In this document: positions 33,711-44,194 of the stretch, piece by piece | How the letters are laid out: every line of letters starts with the position of its first letter | How positions within the stretch are numbered: the first letter of the stretch is position 1 | Assembly (NCBI RefSeq): GCF_008831285.2 | Contig: NC_045142.1 | Coordinates: forward strand, 16,867,354 to 16,931,353 | Direction: 5' to 3' | Origin: Nymphaea colorata | Taxonomy: Eukaryota > Streptophyta > Magnoliopsida > Nymphaeales > Nymphaeaceae | DNA: 64,000 nt | Program-made: the position numbers and the translations under genes | The notes under the pieces: generated by a model | Database searches by the model: none | Seen by the model: only the letters and a program-made list of their open reading frames with translations | What the model was told of the DNA's origin: nothing

Positions 33711-34746
33711 GTGGCTGCATTGTTCTCTTCTAACGCTCCTCGCACTCCTACTCCACTAGGTACACAATGGAATGCTTTCTCAAGTTTGGTTTCAGTCAAG
33801 CTTGATCGTTCAAATTATCTTCCCTGGCGTTCTCAAATTGAAAGTGTTATGAGAAGTCAAAATTTGATCAAGTATGTTAATGGAAAATGTTCTGCTCCAC
33901 CAGAATTTCTTGATGACACACACACACAAGAAAATACTGCTTATGATTTATGGTATCGTGAAGACCAACTTGCACTAAGTTGGACCAAAGTCACTGTGAC
34001 TCAACCAGTCATGTCACAACTAGTTCGTGTTGGCACGGCTATAGATGCTTGGTGCATCCTTGAAAAACAGTATGCCTCACAAAATAATCTTCGTATTATT
34101 CAGTTGAAAAGAGAATTACAAAACATAAAAAAGGGAGGAATGTCTATGACTGAATACCTTCAACATATTAGTTTCTTACATGATTCTCTTAGCAGAGTGC
34201 AGCACTTTGTCTCAGATACAGACCTTGTTCTCTATACCTTGAATGGACTGAATTCTGAATATGAATCTTTCATTACCACGGTTACTGCATTCAAAGATCT
34301 GCCTTCATGGTCTGAATTATATGATATGTTAATTACTCAAGGGCGACACGACTTGGAATGTTTCTTCATCCCAGATGTCTCAGGTTGAAGCCACTACCAC
34401 TGCCTTTATTGCTGAACAAGGGTGTGGGCATGCTTTTATTACTGACCAAGGGCGTGGGCATGCTTTTATTACTGACCAAGGGCATGGGCGTGGCAACTAT
34501 AATGGTGGTTGGGGTAGAGGCCGTAATGGAGGAAGAGGAAACTATGGAAAAAATAATAATACTAACAAGTCTAGCCAAGGAGTAGCTTATCAATATTTTG
34601 GCAGAAGAAATCATACAGCTCGACAATGTTATCATATTCCAAAAGTGTTTATGGCCATGGCACTCAACATGGGAAAATCTGATAATGCATCTAGTAGCCG
34701 AGAAAATGTAAGCAATACTCAAGAATCAGCCTGGTTTGTGTCATAG
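33711..34746 (+). pseudogene. Ty1/copia gag (capsid) of element 1, frameshifted, degenerate zinc knuckle
   Basis: The 33711-34388 frame encodes a copia-type Gag: VKLDRSNYLPWRSQIESVM near the start, then LRIIQLKRELQNIKKGGMSM, EYLQHI, and VLYTLNGLNSEYESFITTV. A frameshift near 34375-34388 moves the rest to another frame: a Gly/Arg-rich stretch, then YQYFGRRNHTARQC. In normal Gag this last part is a CCHC zinc knuckle (C-x2-C-x4-H-x4-C); here the first two Cys are Tyr and Phe. The frame opens with GTG where ATG is expected, preceded in frame by a stop. No protease or reverse transcriptase follows, so the element is a gag-only deletion derivative and dead as found. Confidence 0.88.
34405..34495 (+). 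repeat. 30-bp tandem repeat in gag (three units)
   Basis: A unit containing GGGCATGCTTTTATTACTGA and ending CCAAGGGCGT is present about three times, encoding G-H-A-F-I-T-D-Q-G-R. It lies in the linker before the RNA-binding region, so unit number probably varies between copies. Confidence 0.85.
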
Positions 34747-34906
34747 GATTGATTCTTCACTCTTCTGTATGTTTTCTTCTGCCATAGGAGTGATTCTTCA
34801 TGTCAGCTGGAAGTGCCTTGTTTGTGTTCAAGTTAATGTTGTAGATAGAGCCCATCTCTCTCATAACCATCACCAAGCCTCTTCCGGGGTTTCTGGTCCA
34901 GTAGAA

Positions 34907-35294
34907 TGACCTTCTTCTTGGAGAAATTATTCAGAAATTTCTGTAACATAGAGCTGTGCTAGATTTGTTAACAATGATAAGATCTATGGAACGGATACGA
35001 TCAGGATCAGTTACAAATGATAGGGTACGGTTTCCAACACTCAAGAGCTATCTAAAACTGACCAATCTTCTCTAAATGAGAAAGAAATCATTTCTCCTCT
35101 CTTCTTCTATAATTCTGCCCAAATCTATCGTGTAAATCAAGATCCTAAAATCAAGGATCTAAATTATATAAAGCGACTATAAATATATGTACTCTCTCTG
35201 TCTGGTTATAGAATAGAAGAGAGAGTCTTTGTGTGGATGTAGGCTGATTTTAGCCGAACCACGTTACACCTGTGTGTTCATCTTTTCTTTTAAC
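34907..35294 (+). mobile_element. Copia LTR 2, shared between two tandem elements
   Basis: This is the 388-bp partner of LTR 1. On its left are the end of element 1 (TAGAGCCCATCTCTCTC...GGGGTTTCTGG, also found at 40141-40196), and on its right a primer-binding site and leader. It therefore acts as 3' LTR of element 1 and 5' LTR of element 2. Confidence 0.9.
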
Positions 35295-35295
35295 T

Positions 35296-35307
35296 TGGTA
35301 TCAGAGC
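35296..35307 (+). promoter_or_regulatory. Primer-binding site of copia element 2
   Basis: TGGTATCAGAGC again follows the LTR directly. The leader after it matches that of element 1 for about 150 bp (to 35455) before jumping to pol. Confidence 0.92.
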
Positions 35308-35589
35308 TTACAACTGCTTTCACTGTGGTCTTTCGTATCCTGCATCTTTCTAGAGCCACACTTCACATGTCTGGTGCACAACGATTGTTTGATGCCGGCA
35401 CCATCGTTTTCCAGCCACTCTCTCTGCTGCGTCTCCTGTTCCTCTACTAGGGCCGCTTGAGAAAGGAGGACTCTATAGATGGACGAGAGAAAGGAAGGAC
35501 TCTACTAGCAATCCTATCAGTATTGGAGATGACGATCAATAAAAGACTGCTAATACTTCTTTGGTTTCTCAAAATTCTTACTCAGACAT

Positions 35590-36922
35590 TTAGTTATGGC
35601 ATTTGTGTCTAGGACATGCTTACTTTTAGTTGTTAAACTCGTTGAAAGTTGCTGGTCTAATTTCTGTTGATGAAAGACATAAATTAGATTTTTGTTCTTC
35701 ATGTGTGCTTGGAAAAATGCATAAAATTCATTTTCCTAAAGCTGAGTTTCATGCAACCAAACCTCTTGAAGTGTTACATGTTGATATTTGGAGACCAGCA
35801 CCATGTGCTTCATGAGAAGGGTACATGTATTATTTCTTAATGGTTGATGACTACTCTCACTTCTCATGGATCTTTCCCTTGTCAAAGAAAAGTGATATGC
35901 TTCCATGTTTTAAAACCTTTTTAAGCATAGTAGAGCATCAACTTGAAACAAAAATGAAAATTTTTCATTCAGATGGAGGAGGAGAATTCATGAGCAAAGA
36001 ATTTAGCACATTTCTTGAAAATCAAGGTATTCGTCGATGGATAACATGCCCTTACACATCCCAGTAGAACGAGATAGTAGAAAGAAAGCATATGCATCTA
36101 GTGGAAATGGGACTCACCATGATTATTCATGCCAATATGCCACAAAAATTTTGGTTTGATGCTTTTAAAACTGTTGTTCATCTTATTAACAGGTTGCCTA
36201 TTGCAGACTTGCAAATGACGCCATATGAGAAGCTCTTACATGAAGTTCCCAAATATAGTCATCTAAGGACCTTTGGTTGTACCGTCTATCCATTGAATGG
36301 GCGTAGACATTCTTCAAAACTAGAACCCAAAGCTCAAACCTGCGTCTTCATTGGGTATGGCAGCTGTCATAAAGGCTGTGTTTGTTACAATCCAATCTCT
36401 AATCGTGTCATCATATCTAGACATGTTATTTTTTACGAAAGAAATTTTTTATACTCTCATTGTGGTCCCTCTTTTACTGCCTCAAACATTTCAAGTTAGC
36501 TAAGGTCATCATCCAGATCTGAATGTATTAAGCCTAGACCTATTGATAAGCTAAAAGAGAGTTTACCTCTTATTGAGTTGCATGAAGTTCCCAAATATAG
36601 TCATCTAAGAACCTTTGGTTGTACCCTCTATCCATTGAATGGGCCTAGAAATGTTTCAAAACTAGAACCCAAACCTCAAACCTGTGTCTTCATTGGGCAT
36701 AGCAGCTGTCATAAAGGTTGTGTTTGTTACAATCCAATCTCTAATCGTGTCATCATATCTTGACATGTTATTTTTGACGAAAGAAATTTTTTATACTCTC
36801 ATTGTGGTCCCTCTTTTACTGCCTCAAACATTTCAAGTTAGCTAAAGTCGTCGTCCAGATCTGAATGTATTAATCCTATACCTATTGATGAGCTAAAAGA
36901 GAGTTTACCACTTATTGAGTTG
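35590..36922 (+). pseudogene. Ty1/copia pol fragment of element 2: pre-integrase and integrase
   Basis: Starts with the integrase zinc region (LWHLCLGHA, then C-S-S-C-V-L-G-K). The integrase core follows: LEVLHVDIWRPAP (first catalytic Asp), MKIFHSDGGGEFMSKEF (second Asp), NEIVERKHMHLVEMGL (catalytic Glu), then FWFDAFKTVVHLINRLP and the LRTFGCTVYPLNG / CVFIGYGSCHKGCVCYNP C-terminal block. All three acidic residues survive, but in-frame stops break it (after CAS at 35815 and after TSQ at 36067, where CAG-CAG is expected). Gag, protease, reverse transcriptase and RNase H are missing. The last 342 bp are a duplicate. Confidence 0.9.
36239..36922 (+). repeat. 342-bp in-frame tandem duplication in the integrase end
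   Basis: Unit 1 is 36239-36580 and unit 2 is 36581-36922. Both begin CATGAAGTTCCCAAATATAG and end TTATTGAGTTG, with a few percent differences, and the offset of 342 is exactly 114 codons. Each unit encodes HEVPKYSHLRTFGCT onward. Unit 2 gained a stop (AGA to TGA in SRHVIF) and both keep the stop after FTASNISS. Confidence 0.92.
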
Positions 36923-37335
36923 CCTTGAATCATTACTAGTTCGTCAAGTTCCTCAGTTGTTCAAACTGGTTCCAATCACTTTCATGTGCACATACCATCA
37001 ATTTCAGCATACTTAGACCTTCATGGAACTAGAAACACATGTTACAGACAATTCCAGCACAAGGGTGTCACAGTGTGCTTCATATAGCTATATTATGAAC
37101 ATAGTACCACATTATATATATTCTTTCACAAACAGCTCATGTATTACCCTAAAAATACCCATTTATTTTTCTGCACACAGGTAATTACACCTCATACATG
37201 CATATATATATTTATTTTTAGGCAATCAGAGATGTCTAAGACCAAGAGTGTTGTGTATCATTTCCAGAATATAACACTTCACACATCTATTCATATCCAG
37301 GCATGTAAATACATAGATTCGCTACTATAACATGC

Positions 37336-37394
<59 letters not shown>

Positions 37395-38363
37395 CAAGCA
37401 ACAAAGGTACAAGGGCTACATGCTGCACTCATAGCTGAGTATTCCCATACCGTATTGCTCTATGCTGCAATCAATTCAGTCCACCAAGAAGGCTGCCGTT
37501 CCAAGGCAGTGTAGCACGATTTCCTTGCAAAACATGTATTTACATGTATAATTTCAGCCCCACCAAGTAGAATTCTCCTTGCTTTATATACATATATATA
37601 TATATATATTCCTACCTATATAGATTATTTATAAAAGAAACTATATAACACTTACCAGGGTCTCTTTAACTGTACAGCCCCTGATTTTTTTACTGTCAGC
37701 ACCCTAGCTCCTTGGCTTTCTTAATCCTCCAAGCTGCGGATAACAGTCACGTGGACCAGTGCCTCTTTGCTCTTGATCTTCACCACAAGATGCAGGAAAA
37801 AAAGGGATAGCTTTCACTTTTTCCTAATTTGTAACTGCTGGAACCCTTCCCCCTATGGTTGCAGCAAATGGGAACCTGAGGTATGGGGTTAAATAAGGCC
37901 AATACATGGCGAGCAACAACCCCAAATGATTTTTCTCAGGAAGGCTTCTCAGCTGCCCTCAATCATCTTTAGTTTCTTTTAATATTTTCAGTTACCACTT
38001 CTACCTAGGTATATATTTGGTATCCCATTCGTTTCTTTCCATGACTGCCCCCTTTATGATATAGTTGACAGTTTCAACTATTTTTATCAGTTATTGAATC
38101 TACCAATTATAGTCTATACTCTTATTAAAATTTTTGTGATAATAATGAAAAAGAAAAAGAAAAACGTGGGCATTACAGCAACCGTCCGGTTTGAACAGGA
38201 AGTATTGGTTAGAAGGCGATCAGTTCTTAGAGATGATGTTAGCGACCATCAGTCTGTTTCATCAACTTTCAAAGGTCGCGAGTTATAATGAAAAATTTGG
38301 CTTTTGGTATTGTTTTGGCTGCAAGAATGATATGTATAGAGGGATACAATTTTGATATAGAAA
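36923..38363. other. Intergenic with AT microsatellites
   Basis: Up to about 37010 this may still be copia linker sequence (Ser/Pro-rich translation). Beyond that no gene is seen. AT tracts lie at 37333-37390 and about 37590-37608. Confidence 0.5.
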
Positions 38364-38477
38364 GCATATTTAGATGGGTGCTTTGTGATGTTAGAGGTGC
38401 TTTCCTTCCAGTTTTCACTTTTCACCTGTACAAATCAGACCTTAGGCATGCAATATATTGGATCATATAGATATATA
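38364..38477. repeat. Dispersed module (second copy at 45876-45992)
   Basis: TTTAGATGGGTG, CCTTCCAGTTTTCACTTTT, ACAAATCAGACCTT and GCATGCAATATATTGGATCA occur in the same order in both places. The two copies bracket block D, so they may mark its ends. Confidence 0.8.
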
Positions 38478-39238
38478 GCCCTCCACGTACGTCATTAAAA
38501 CGATCTCAAATGCCCACCTAAGCAACAAATTAACTCTAAGGTCACCTACGTTCTTTAGAGAGAGCTTCGCCATTGACCATCAGTGTCCAAAACTCAAGCC
38601 GCATCGATTGAAGACATCGACAAGCGACATCCCATGACAACGTTTCCTCCTCAACCAACCCCCTCTCCTCTTTCTTCTTCTTCGGCAACTTGTATCTGTG
38701 GAACTGGTCAATGCCCGATATGAGATATGAGATCGAGTTACTGCACACTTCTGTGGATCCACAAGTATACATTATCATAGGAAAAAAGATGAAGGTTGGG
38801 TTATTTCTGAATTTTTTAATGACGTACTATGTCTGTTTTGCACTTTTTATTTTTTTCATAACCTTTTTTTACCCTTTTTAACTGTTCCTTTTCTACTATA
38901 AACAGGGATATTTTGGTCATTATGTACCCATATACACAATTTTTTTACATATAACCTGTTTTGAAAACCCGTTTCTACAGGATATATATATATATGTATA
39001 TATATAATCAATATTCTTAGTCATCTTTTTCTTACAGGATATATCTTCTCTATATAGATTACCTTCTAGGACCAGACACACTCTTTTTCACTACGACTGT
39101 TTTATTAATGCAAATCTGTTCGTGTTGGCCCATGTCCCCCCGAACTCAGCTGAATGCCCTCCACTCATTGCTCTCATCATGAGCAACTGTCATCACCCTC
39201 TTTCTCTCTCTCTGTTTTATTCTGAAACAGCTCCTAAG

Positions 39239-39395
39239 GTAGAAAGATTAACGGAAGATGTGGACTGCGAAAGAGTCATGCATGGAATATTCTTCTGTCA
39301 GATTTTTCTTTCTTTGACAAGTAGCCTAAACCAGTGTTGTTAGAGGTGCACACCTGCATGAGGTCTCTATGCATCACCTAGAAGAACGCCTCAAA
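39239..39395. repeat. Dispersed repeat, copy 2 (of 38-202)
   Basis: See the copy at the window start: AAAGATTAACGGA, GCATGGAATATTCTT, CTTTGACAAGTAGCCTAAACC and CACCTAGAAGAA in the same order. Confidence 0.7.
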
Positions 39396-39416
39396 GCATC
39401 TGAGTGATGCATCATT

Positions 39417-39463
39417 GACCTAATTAAGGTGTGTGGCATGACGACCTAATTAAGGTGTGCGGC

Positions 39464-39465
<2 letters not shown>
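39417..39465. repeat. Short 26-bp tandem duplication next to an AT tract
   Basis: GACCTAATTAAGGTGTG-GGCAT occurs twice (39417 and 39443) with one difference, directly before the long AT microsatellite. Confidence 0.85.
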
Positions 39466-39559
<94 letters not shown>

Positions 39560-39570
39560 GTGTGTGTGTA
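39463..39570. repeat. Expanded (AT)n(GT)n microsatellite, extra copy of locus 2
   Basis: About 95 bp of AT with ACAT interruptions, then GTGTGTGT. The right flank matches that of locus 2 in blocks A-C. Confidence 0.95.
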
Positions 39571-39709
39571 TATTGATCGGACAGCTATTTTTGTGCTCGA
39601 ATGGTTATTTTGTATCATTAAAAACTGCTGTAAAAGTTGTATTCCATTATTTAAAACCATGGTCAAGCAACTGATCGTTGCAAGTGCATCTTTTGATGGA
39701 TTCGAGGTG

Positions 39710-40130
39710 AGAATCACCTAGAAGACATGGCTAGGTTGTTGCATTTGAGAACTCACGGAAAACCCATGCTGGGGACATCCAGCTACAGCTTGATGGGGAT
39801 GAGCAGCGACCTTTTAGGTTTGACAGATTTGGAGTTTAAGAAAGCTGTGGCATATAGAGAAAAGTCGACGCCATTAATTGTTTTAGAGCTACAAAATAAT
39901 TGGAGACATGCAAAACATGAAGTAACTTCACAAGAAACGAACCAAGTATTGAGGTCTTTTCATGTATGACTACCAAAGCTAGTGCTATCTGGATGATAAA
40001 ATCATAAAATATTGGGCCCAGAACGAACTGGTACAATTCTTTGTCTTTCTCCTGTGCTTGCTTGACTTCAATTTAGTTGGCCCGAGAGAATTTGATTGTT
40101 GTTGGTGGTGGCCTTGCTTGTCTTTGATTT
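39710..40130. other. Unassigned stretch within block D
   Basis: An 80-codon ORF (39727-39969) is open here but shows no domain I recognise. GCTATCTGGATGATAAAATC near 39985 recalls GCAAGATGATAAAATCTTG at 43580, so this too may be repeat-derived. Confidence 0.35.
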
Positions 40131-40305
40131 AGTTGATGTAGTAGAGCCCATGTATCTCTTTCGTATCCATCACCAAATTCTCCATTGGGGTTTCTAGAGA
40201 AAATAACATGGCAATCAAGATATTTTGGTTAGTTTGCTAACCGATGGCTATTAGGAAATTTCTGTAACAGAGAGCTGTGCTAGATTTGTCAACAAGATGA
40301 AAATG
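40131..40305 (+). mobile_element. Copia 3' end and truncated LTR
   Basis: AGTAGAGCCCATGTATCTC...CCATTGGGGTTTCT matches the sequence just left of LTR 2 (34840-34900). AGGAAATTTCTGTAACAGAGAGCTGTGCTAGATTTG matches LTR positions 20-75. It is the same family as the tandem at 32.6-36.9 kb and may be the lost 3' end of element 2. Confidence 0.75.
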
Positions 40306-40620
40306 TCTAATTCCTTTAAACTGAAGTTGTAGATCCATGTGCCATCTGTATTTGAAGTTGGCATACAATTGTTTTGTATGTTCTGGTGGAAAATTTGGAT
40401 CATTCCCAGTTAAGTCTTCTTTCCTAAAGCTTGTTTCGTTTCCTAAAGCTCTTTCTGGTGGAAAATTTGGATCATTTCCTATAGCTATCCTGAGGGATTT
40501 CTCGTTGTCGGATTGGTTCCTCTCTTCTTCTCTGCTGCTTCTATTTTCTTTTGTTTCGTCCTTTTTTTTAAGTTGTACTGTCGCATCCATTACTCTTTGG
40601 ATGTTTTTAGTTTCATTTAA

Positions 40621-40626
<6 letters not shown>

Positions 40627-40673
<47 letters not shown>

Positions 40674-40674
40674 G
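40627..40674. repeat. (CT)n microsatellite in block D
   Basis: Long CT run with one CGCTC interruption. It is followed by GTGTGTGCATGTGCATGTATATG, as in block B. Confidence 0.95.
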
Positions 40675-41046
40675 TGTGTGTGCATGTGCATGTATATGTA
40701 TATATAAATAACATACCACTTAGATAAGGGACAGAAGCCGGGCCTATTAAAATTCCTTTTCTTTATAATTTAGCACTATCTTAAAATATATTTGGTGATA
40801 AAAATACATTAAGTTAGTTATTTTTTATTTTATTAATATACCATAATAATTAAAAAAGGAATGGCACTTATAACATCAAAATTTTAATAGTAGAAAAAAT
40901 ACTTTTTCTTATAAAAGTAATTTGAACTTAAACATTGTTTAGATTAAATTAGTGTTTATAATGAAGGCATTAGGAGATTCATATTTTGTTCAGAACACTT
41001 TATAACACAAATATAAGAGGTCTGTTGGTTTTGGTTTGTGATCGAA

Positions 41047-41048
41047 GT

Positions 41049-41089
<41 letters not shown>

Positions 41090-41091
41090 TG
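41047..41091. repeat. (GT)n(AT)n microsatellite, locus 1 in block D
   Basis: About 24 bp of GT then about 20 bp of AT at the site of locus 1. Confidence 0.95.
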
Positions 41092-41196
41092 AATGGTGAA
41101 CTGACTTTTTAGAGCTATTCAGCCATCTAATCACAGTTGTTCGATCTAACTTGATAGATAGTTAGGAGAAAAATAATGAGGAAAAAGTGATACGTA

Positions 41197-41455
41197 TTTT
41201 CATTATCTATTATTAGTTATATACACACACATAATATATATATATATAATTTTCAATGGCAGTGATATCTCTTTTATAACAAAAGAGATAATATATATAT
41301 ATTATTAGTTATACACACATAATATATATATATTATTAGTTATAATTTTCATTATCTATTATTAGTTATATACACACACATAATATATATATATATAATT
41401 TTCATTATCTATTATTAGTTATATACACACACATAATATATATATATAATTTTTC
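41197..41455. repeat. AT-rich minisatellite
   Basis: A roughly 60-bp unit made of CATTATCTATTATTAGTTAT, ATACACACACATA, an AT run and AATTTT occurs three times nearly intact (41199, 41347 and 41403) and once in shortened form near 41310. Each unit contains its own small CA and AT microsatellite. Confidence 0.85.
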
Positions 41456-41796
41456 GTTGACCTATTATAGCACTTGTTTGGATGGAGAGAAAGTAGGATA
41501 AAAGGAAATGAATGGAAAGGGAAAGAAAGGATTTGGGAAGAAAAGGAGAGGAATGAAAATAGAATGAAACAAATTGTAATAAAAGCTTGTTTGAATAAAA
41601 AGAAAAAGAATTGTTCAAACTATGTTTGTTTAGACTACATAAAGGAAAAGAAAGAAATAATTTAAGTTGGTTTACAATAATACCCCAAAGACTCTAGAAC
41701 TTATTATGCAAGTAAAATATTTTTGATTCAGTTATATGGCTGGATTCCAAGGGTCGCATGTCAATGTTTAAAAAGCTATTTTAAACATAGCATAAT

Positions 41797-41851
<55 letters not shown>

Positions 41852-42223
41852 TGTTTTCCTTCATAAATTTTAAATAATTTATCACCTTAAAATCAACAAT
41901 GAAAGACAAACTTTAGCAATAGAGGACTTACGAATGTAAAAGGCCAAGCAAACCAAATATGTTTATGACCTCAGGGTTTATCTATGCAACCATTAACATG
42001 TGTGAAGGCCTTCATCCAAGAAATCCATTTATTTCTTGCTTCATAGTAATAGGGATCCTTAGATAACTTGATAAGATATAATAATGGTTTCCATAAATTA
42101 TTTCTTGCCATTCATACTTGCATCTCATCAATCATTTCCAATTTTGATCGCAAATTGAAAATGTCATGCGATCGTTTAACAAGTGATGTCCAGTTCTTCA
42201 TGCGAATGGAACTAATATATAGT
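41456..42223. other. Intergenic, no gene recognised
   Basis: Purine-rich stretch at 41470-41600 and an AT tract at 41797-41848. CACTTGTTTGGATGGAG near 41470 looks like a MITE end, but no partner end was found. Confidence 0.45.
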
Positions 42224-42231
42224 GAGACCAC

Positions 42232-42423
42232 CAGTGGCAGAGCTAGAAATTTCTGATTGAGGGGCACTATGTTTAGTTTTAAACTTGAAGGTTCACTCAT
42301 ATGTAAAAGAAAAAAACAAAAGAAACAATAAAAGTCAATTATGTTTACATATGTAAATAAGGCAAAATTTGTAGGCTGGTGTGGTTAATTGTCCACGCCA
42401 GCTACAATGTAACTCTGCCACTG
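42232..42423. mobile_element. hAT-type MITE with perfect 8-bp target-site duplication
   Basis: The 192-bp element has 11-bp perfect terminal inverted repeats (CAGTGGCAGAG ... CTCTGCCACTG). It is flanked on both sides by the identical octamer GAGACCAC (42224-42231 and 42424-42431). CAGNG termini with an 8-bp duplication define the hAT superfamily. There is no coding capacity. A subterminal hairpin (GTAGGCTGGTGTGG / CCACGCCAGCTAC) lies near the right end. Left-end relatives (AGTGGCAAAGCTAAATTTCTG) occur in blocks B, C and D (20898, 29132 and 45505), and a hairpin relic lies at 12485. Confidence 0.92.
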
Positions 42424-42431
42424 GAGACCAC

Positions 42432-43250
42432 CTTGAGTTACAGAATACCTCTTCACATTTCACGACATGGCACTTATATTTGTCACTCATCATGCGATGA
42501 AAATATTTTGGAGATGAATATTTCAATTTGTTTGACTATCTTGGAAGGCTTGAAGTGAATTGTGGCTGCTGGAAGAAACGAACATGTGTTTTGAGAGTGA
42601 CTCTAGCACCAATAGTTGCCATTCTTTGAAATTTGCAATTTCTTTTGAATTTTGACAATGATGCTCTGAGCAGCAGTGGTCATCTGAGGAATTTGATGTG
42701 AAAGGATGGAGGCCTCATTGTGGCCTACTCCTTTTGAACATTAAAGAAGGTGAGCCTGCATATGCTGGTGAGGACATTCCACTTGAAGGGGATGAAGACA
42801 ATGAAGCAAAATGAGTTTGAATATTATAATGAAGATGAATAGATAGGTTGCATATTATAAATGTTTGATAATATGATGTAAAAACAGTAAAAAGTTCATT
42901 GTAAAAGTCTTTAAGACCGCAAATTTTATCATGTTTATCATATCTTATCATTATTATGTCTGTAGATGAAGATTTGCGAACTTTTATTATGTGTGTAATA
43001 TTGTGATGAGTTGTTTTATATAGGAAACATTTTTCTTGGTTTTATTAGAATTTATCATTATTTTTTATTATTTAATTGCGAATGGATTACAAAAATAAAA
43101 TTTCAATATGTTACCAAACATGTATAGGTTAGCCCGATCGATAAGTGATACGATACGCTTTTACAATATTGTTTCTTTCTTCAAATTAAGTTTCCTACAC
43201 TTTCAAGTATTGTCTTATGAGATTGAACAATGACCAGGTGGCCAAATTTG
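42432..43250. other. Intergenic, no gene recognised
   Basis: A short acidic reading on the plus strand (GEPAYAGEDIPLEGDEDNEA, near 42750-42812) sits among stops. I could not assign it to a family. Confidence 0.4.
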
Positions 43251-43254
43251 TTCA

Positions 43255-43452
43255 ACAGAATTAAGAGCCTCAAGAGCAGTTGTCTAGGGCGCTGGCAAAA
43301 ATTGAGTAGGGAAATAAAGCTGCTACTATCTGGGAGGTTGTTTCATGTGAAGAATTGACTGAGTCTCATGGGGAGGAGGAGGAAATTTGGTGCAGAAGGC
43401 AAGAAATTGTAGATGCATGGGGTGATAGAAATCCAAGTTGTTTTCAAGTTGT
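43255..43452 (+). pseudogene. Probable L1-type element fragment (between endonuclease and RT)
   Basis: Two frames read RIKSLKSSCLGRWQKLSREI and, about 30 codons later, EEEEIWCRRQEIVDAWGDRN followed by PSCF. This resembles the spacer before reverse transcriptase in plant L1-type elements (coiled W..ls..i..l region, then EE.fW.qrsR..WL..GD.NT.fF). Frame changes and stops show decay. The match is short, so the call is tentative. Confidence 0.45.
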
Positions 43453-44140
43453 AGTTCAAATAGAAATTATTTTTAATGATGATTAATTCTAACATTTAAT
43501 TAAGAACTTTATTTTGATTTGCAGGCTGGGAAGGCATAAAATGACAAGAAAATGTGGATGAAGCTGGACTAGGGCTAGCAAGATGATAAAATCTTGAAGG
43601 GTCTGGTAATTAATAGCCTTCATTTTCTTTTTTAATAAGACCAGAAAAAATATGTTATCAATTAAACATTTTCATGATTTGGGTCAAATGACTCATAAAT
43701 CCTGTGTTTCTTTGGTCAATGTTTGCCATGGGCCAGACCCAACGAGCATTCAATCGACCATATTTTTTGTGTTAAGACTGAACCAATTTAAAAAGTAAGT
43801 ACACTCTATAGAGATCTTCCCATGTGCCGGGTGAGGAAGAGGGGTATTTCATCCTACCGCTCAACAAGAGGGGTGTTTCATCCCTGGAGCCAATTCCGTG
43901 TCAGATGTCCCACAGTTGCAGGTTCATTGAAATTCAACATAATCAGCCTCTGTGATCGTAAATCCTAAATAAAATGTACTTATTTCATTGTCAGAAAATA
44001 AATAAATGAATCATGACTAATTTACACATATAATTGAGCAAGGTCATCTGTAGACTTAGATAATGTTTGTTATTTATTGGTTTAGGCATCTTCCCAGATA
44101 AAAAACATACTAGAAGCATCAAACAAAGCACTGCTAGTGG

Positions 44141-44141
<1 letters not shown>

Positions 44142-44175
<34 letters not shown>

Positions 44176-44194
44176 TGTGTGTGTGTGTGTGTGT
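44142..44194. repeat. (AT)n(GT)n microsatellite, locus 2 in block D
   Basis: About 30 bp of AT then about 20 bp of GT, followed by the same flank as locus 2 elsewhere. Confidence 0.95.

Noticed and set aside
40237-40711. 160-codon minus and 124-codon plus ORFs near 40.2-40.7 kb
   Set aside because: They contain the CT microsatellite and truncated copia LTR, and the equivalent block B sequence is not open in the same way.
41930-42800. Possible transposase remnant around the hAT MITE
   Set aside because: A few phrases on either strand looked protein-like, but none matched a transposase domain or catalytic motif that I could name.
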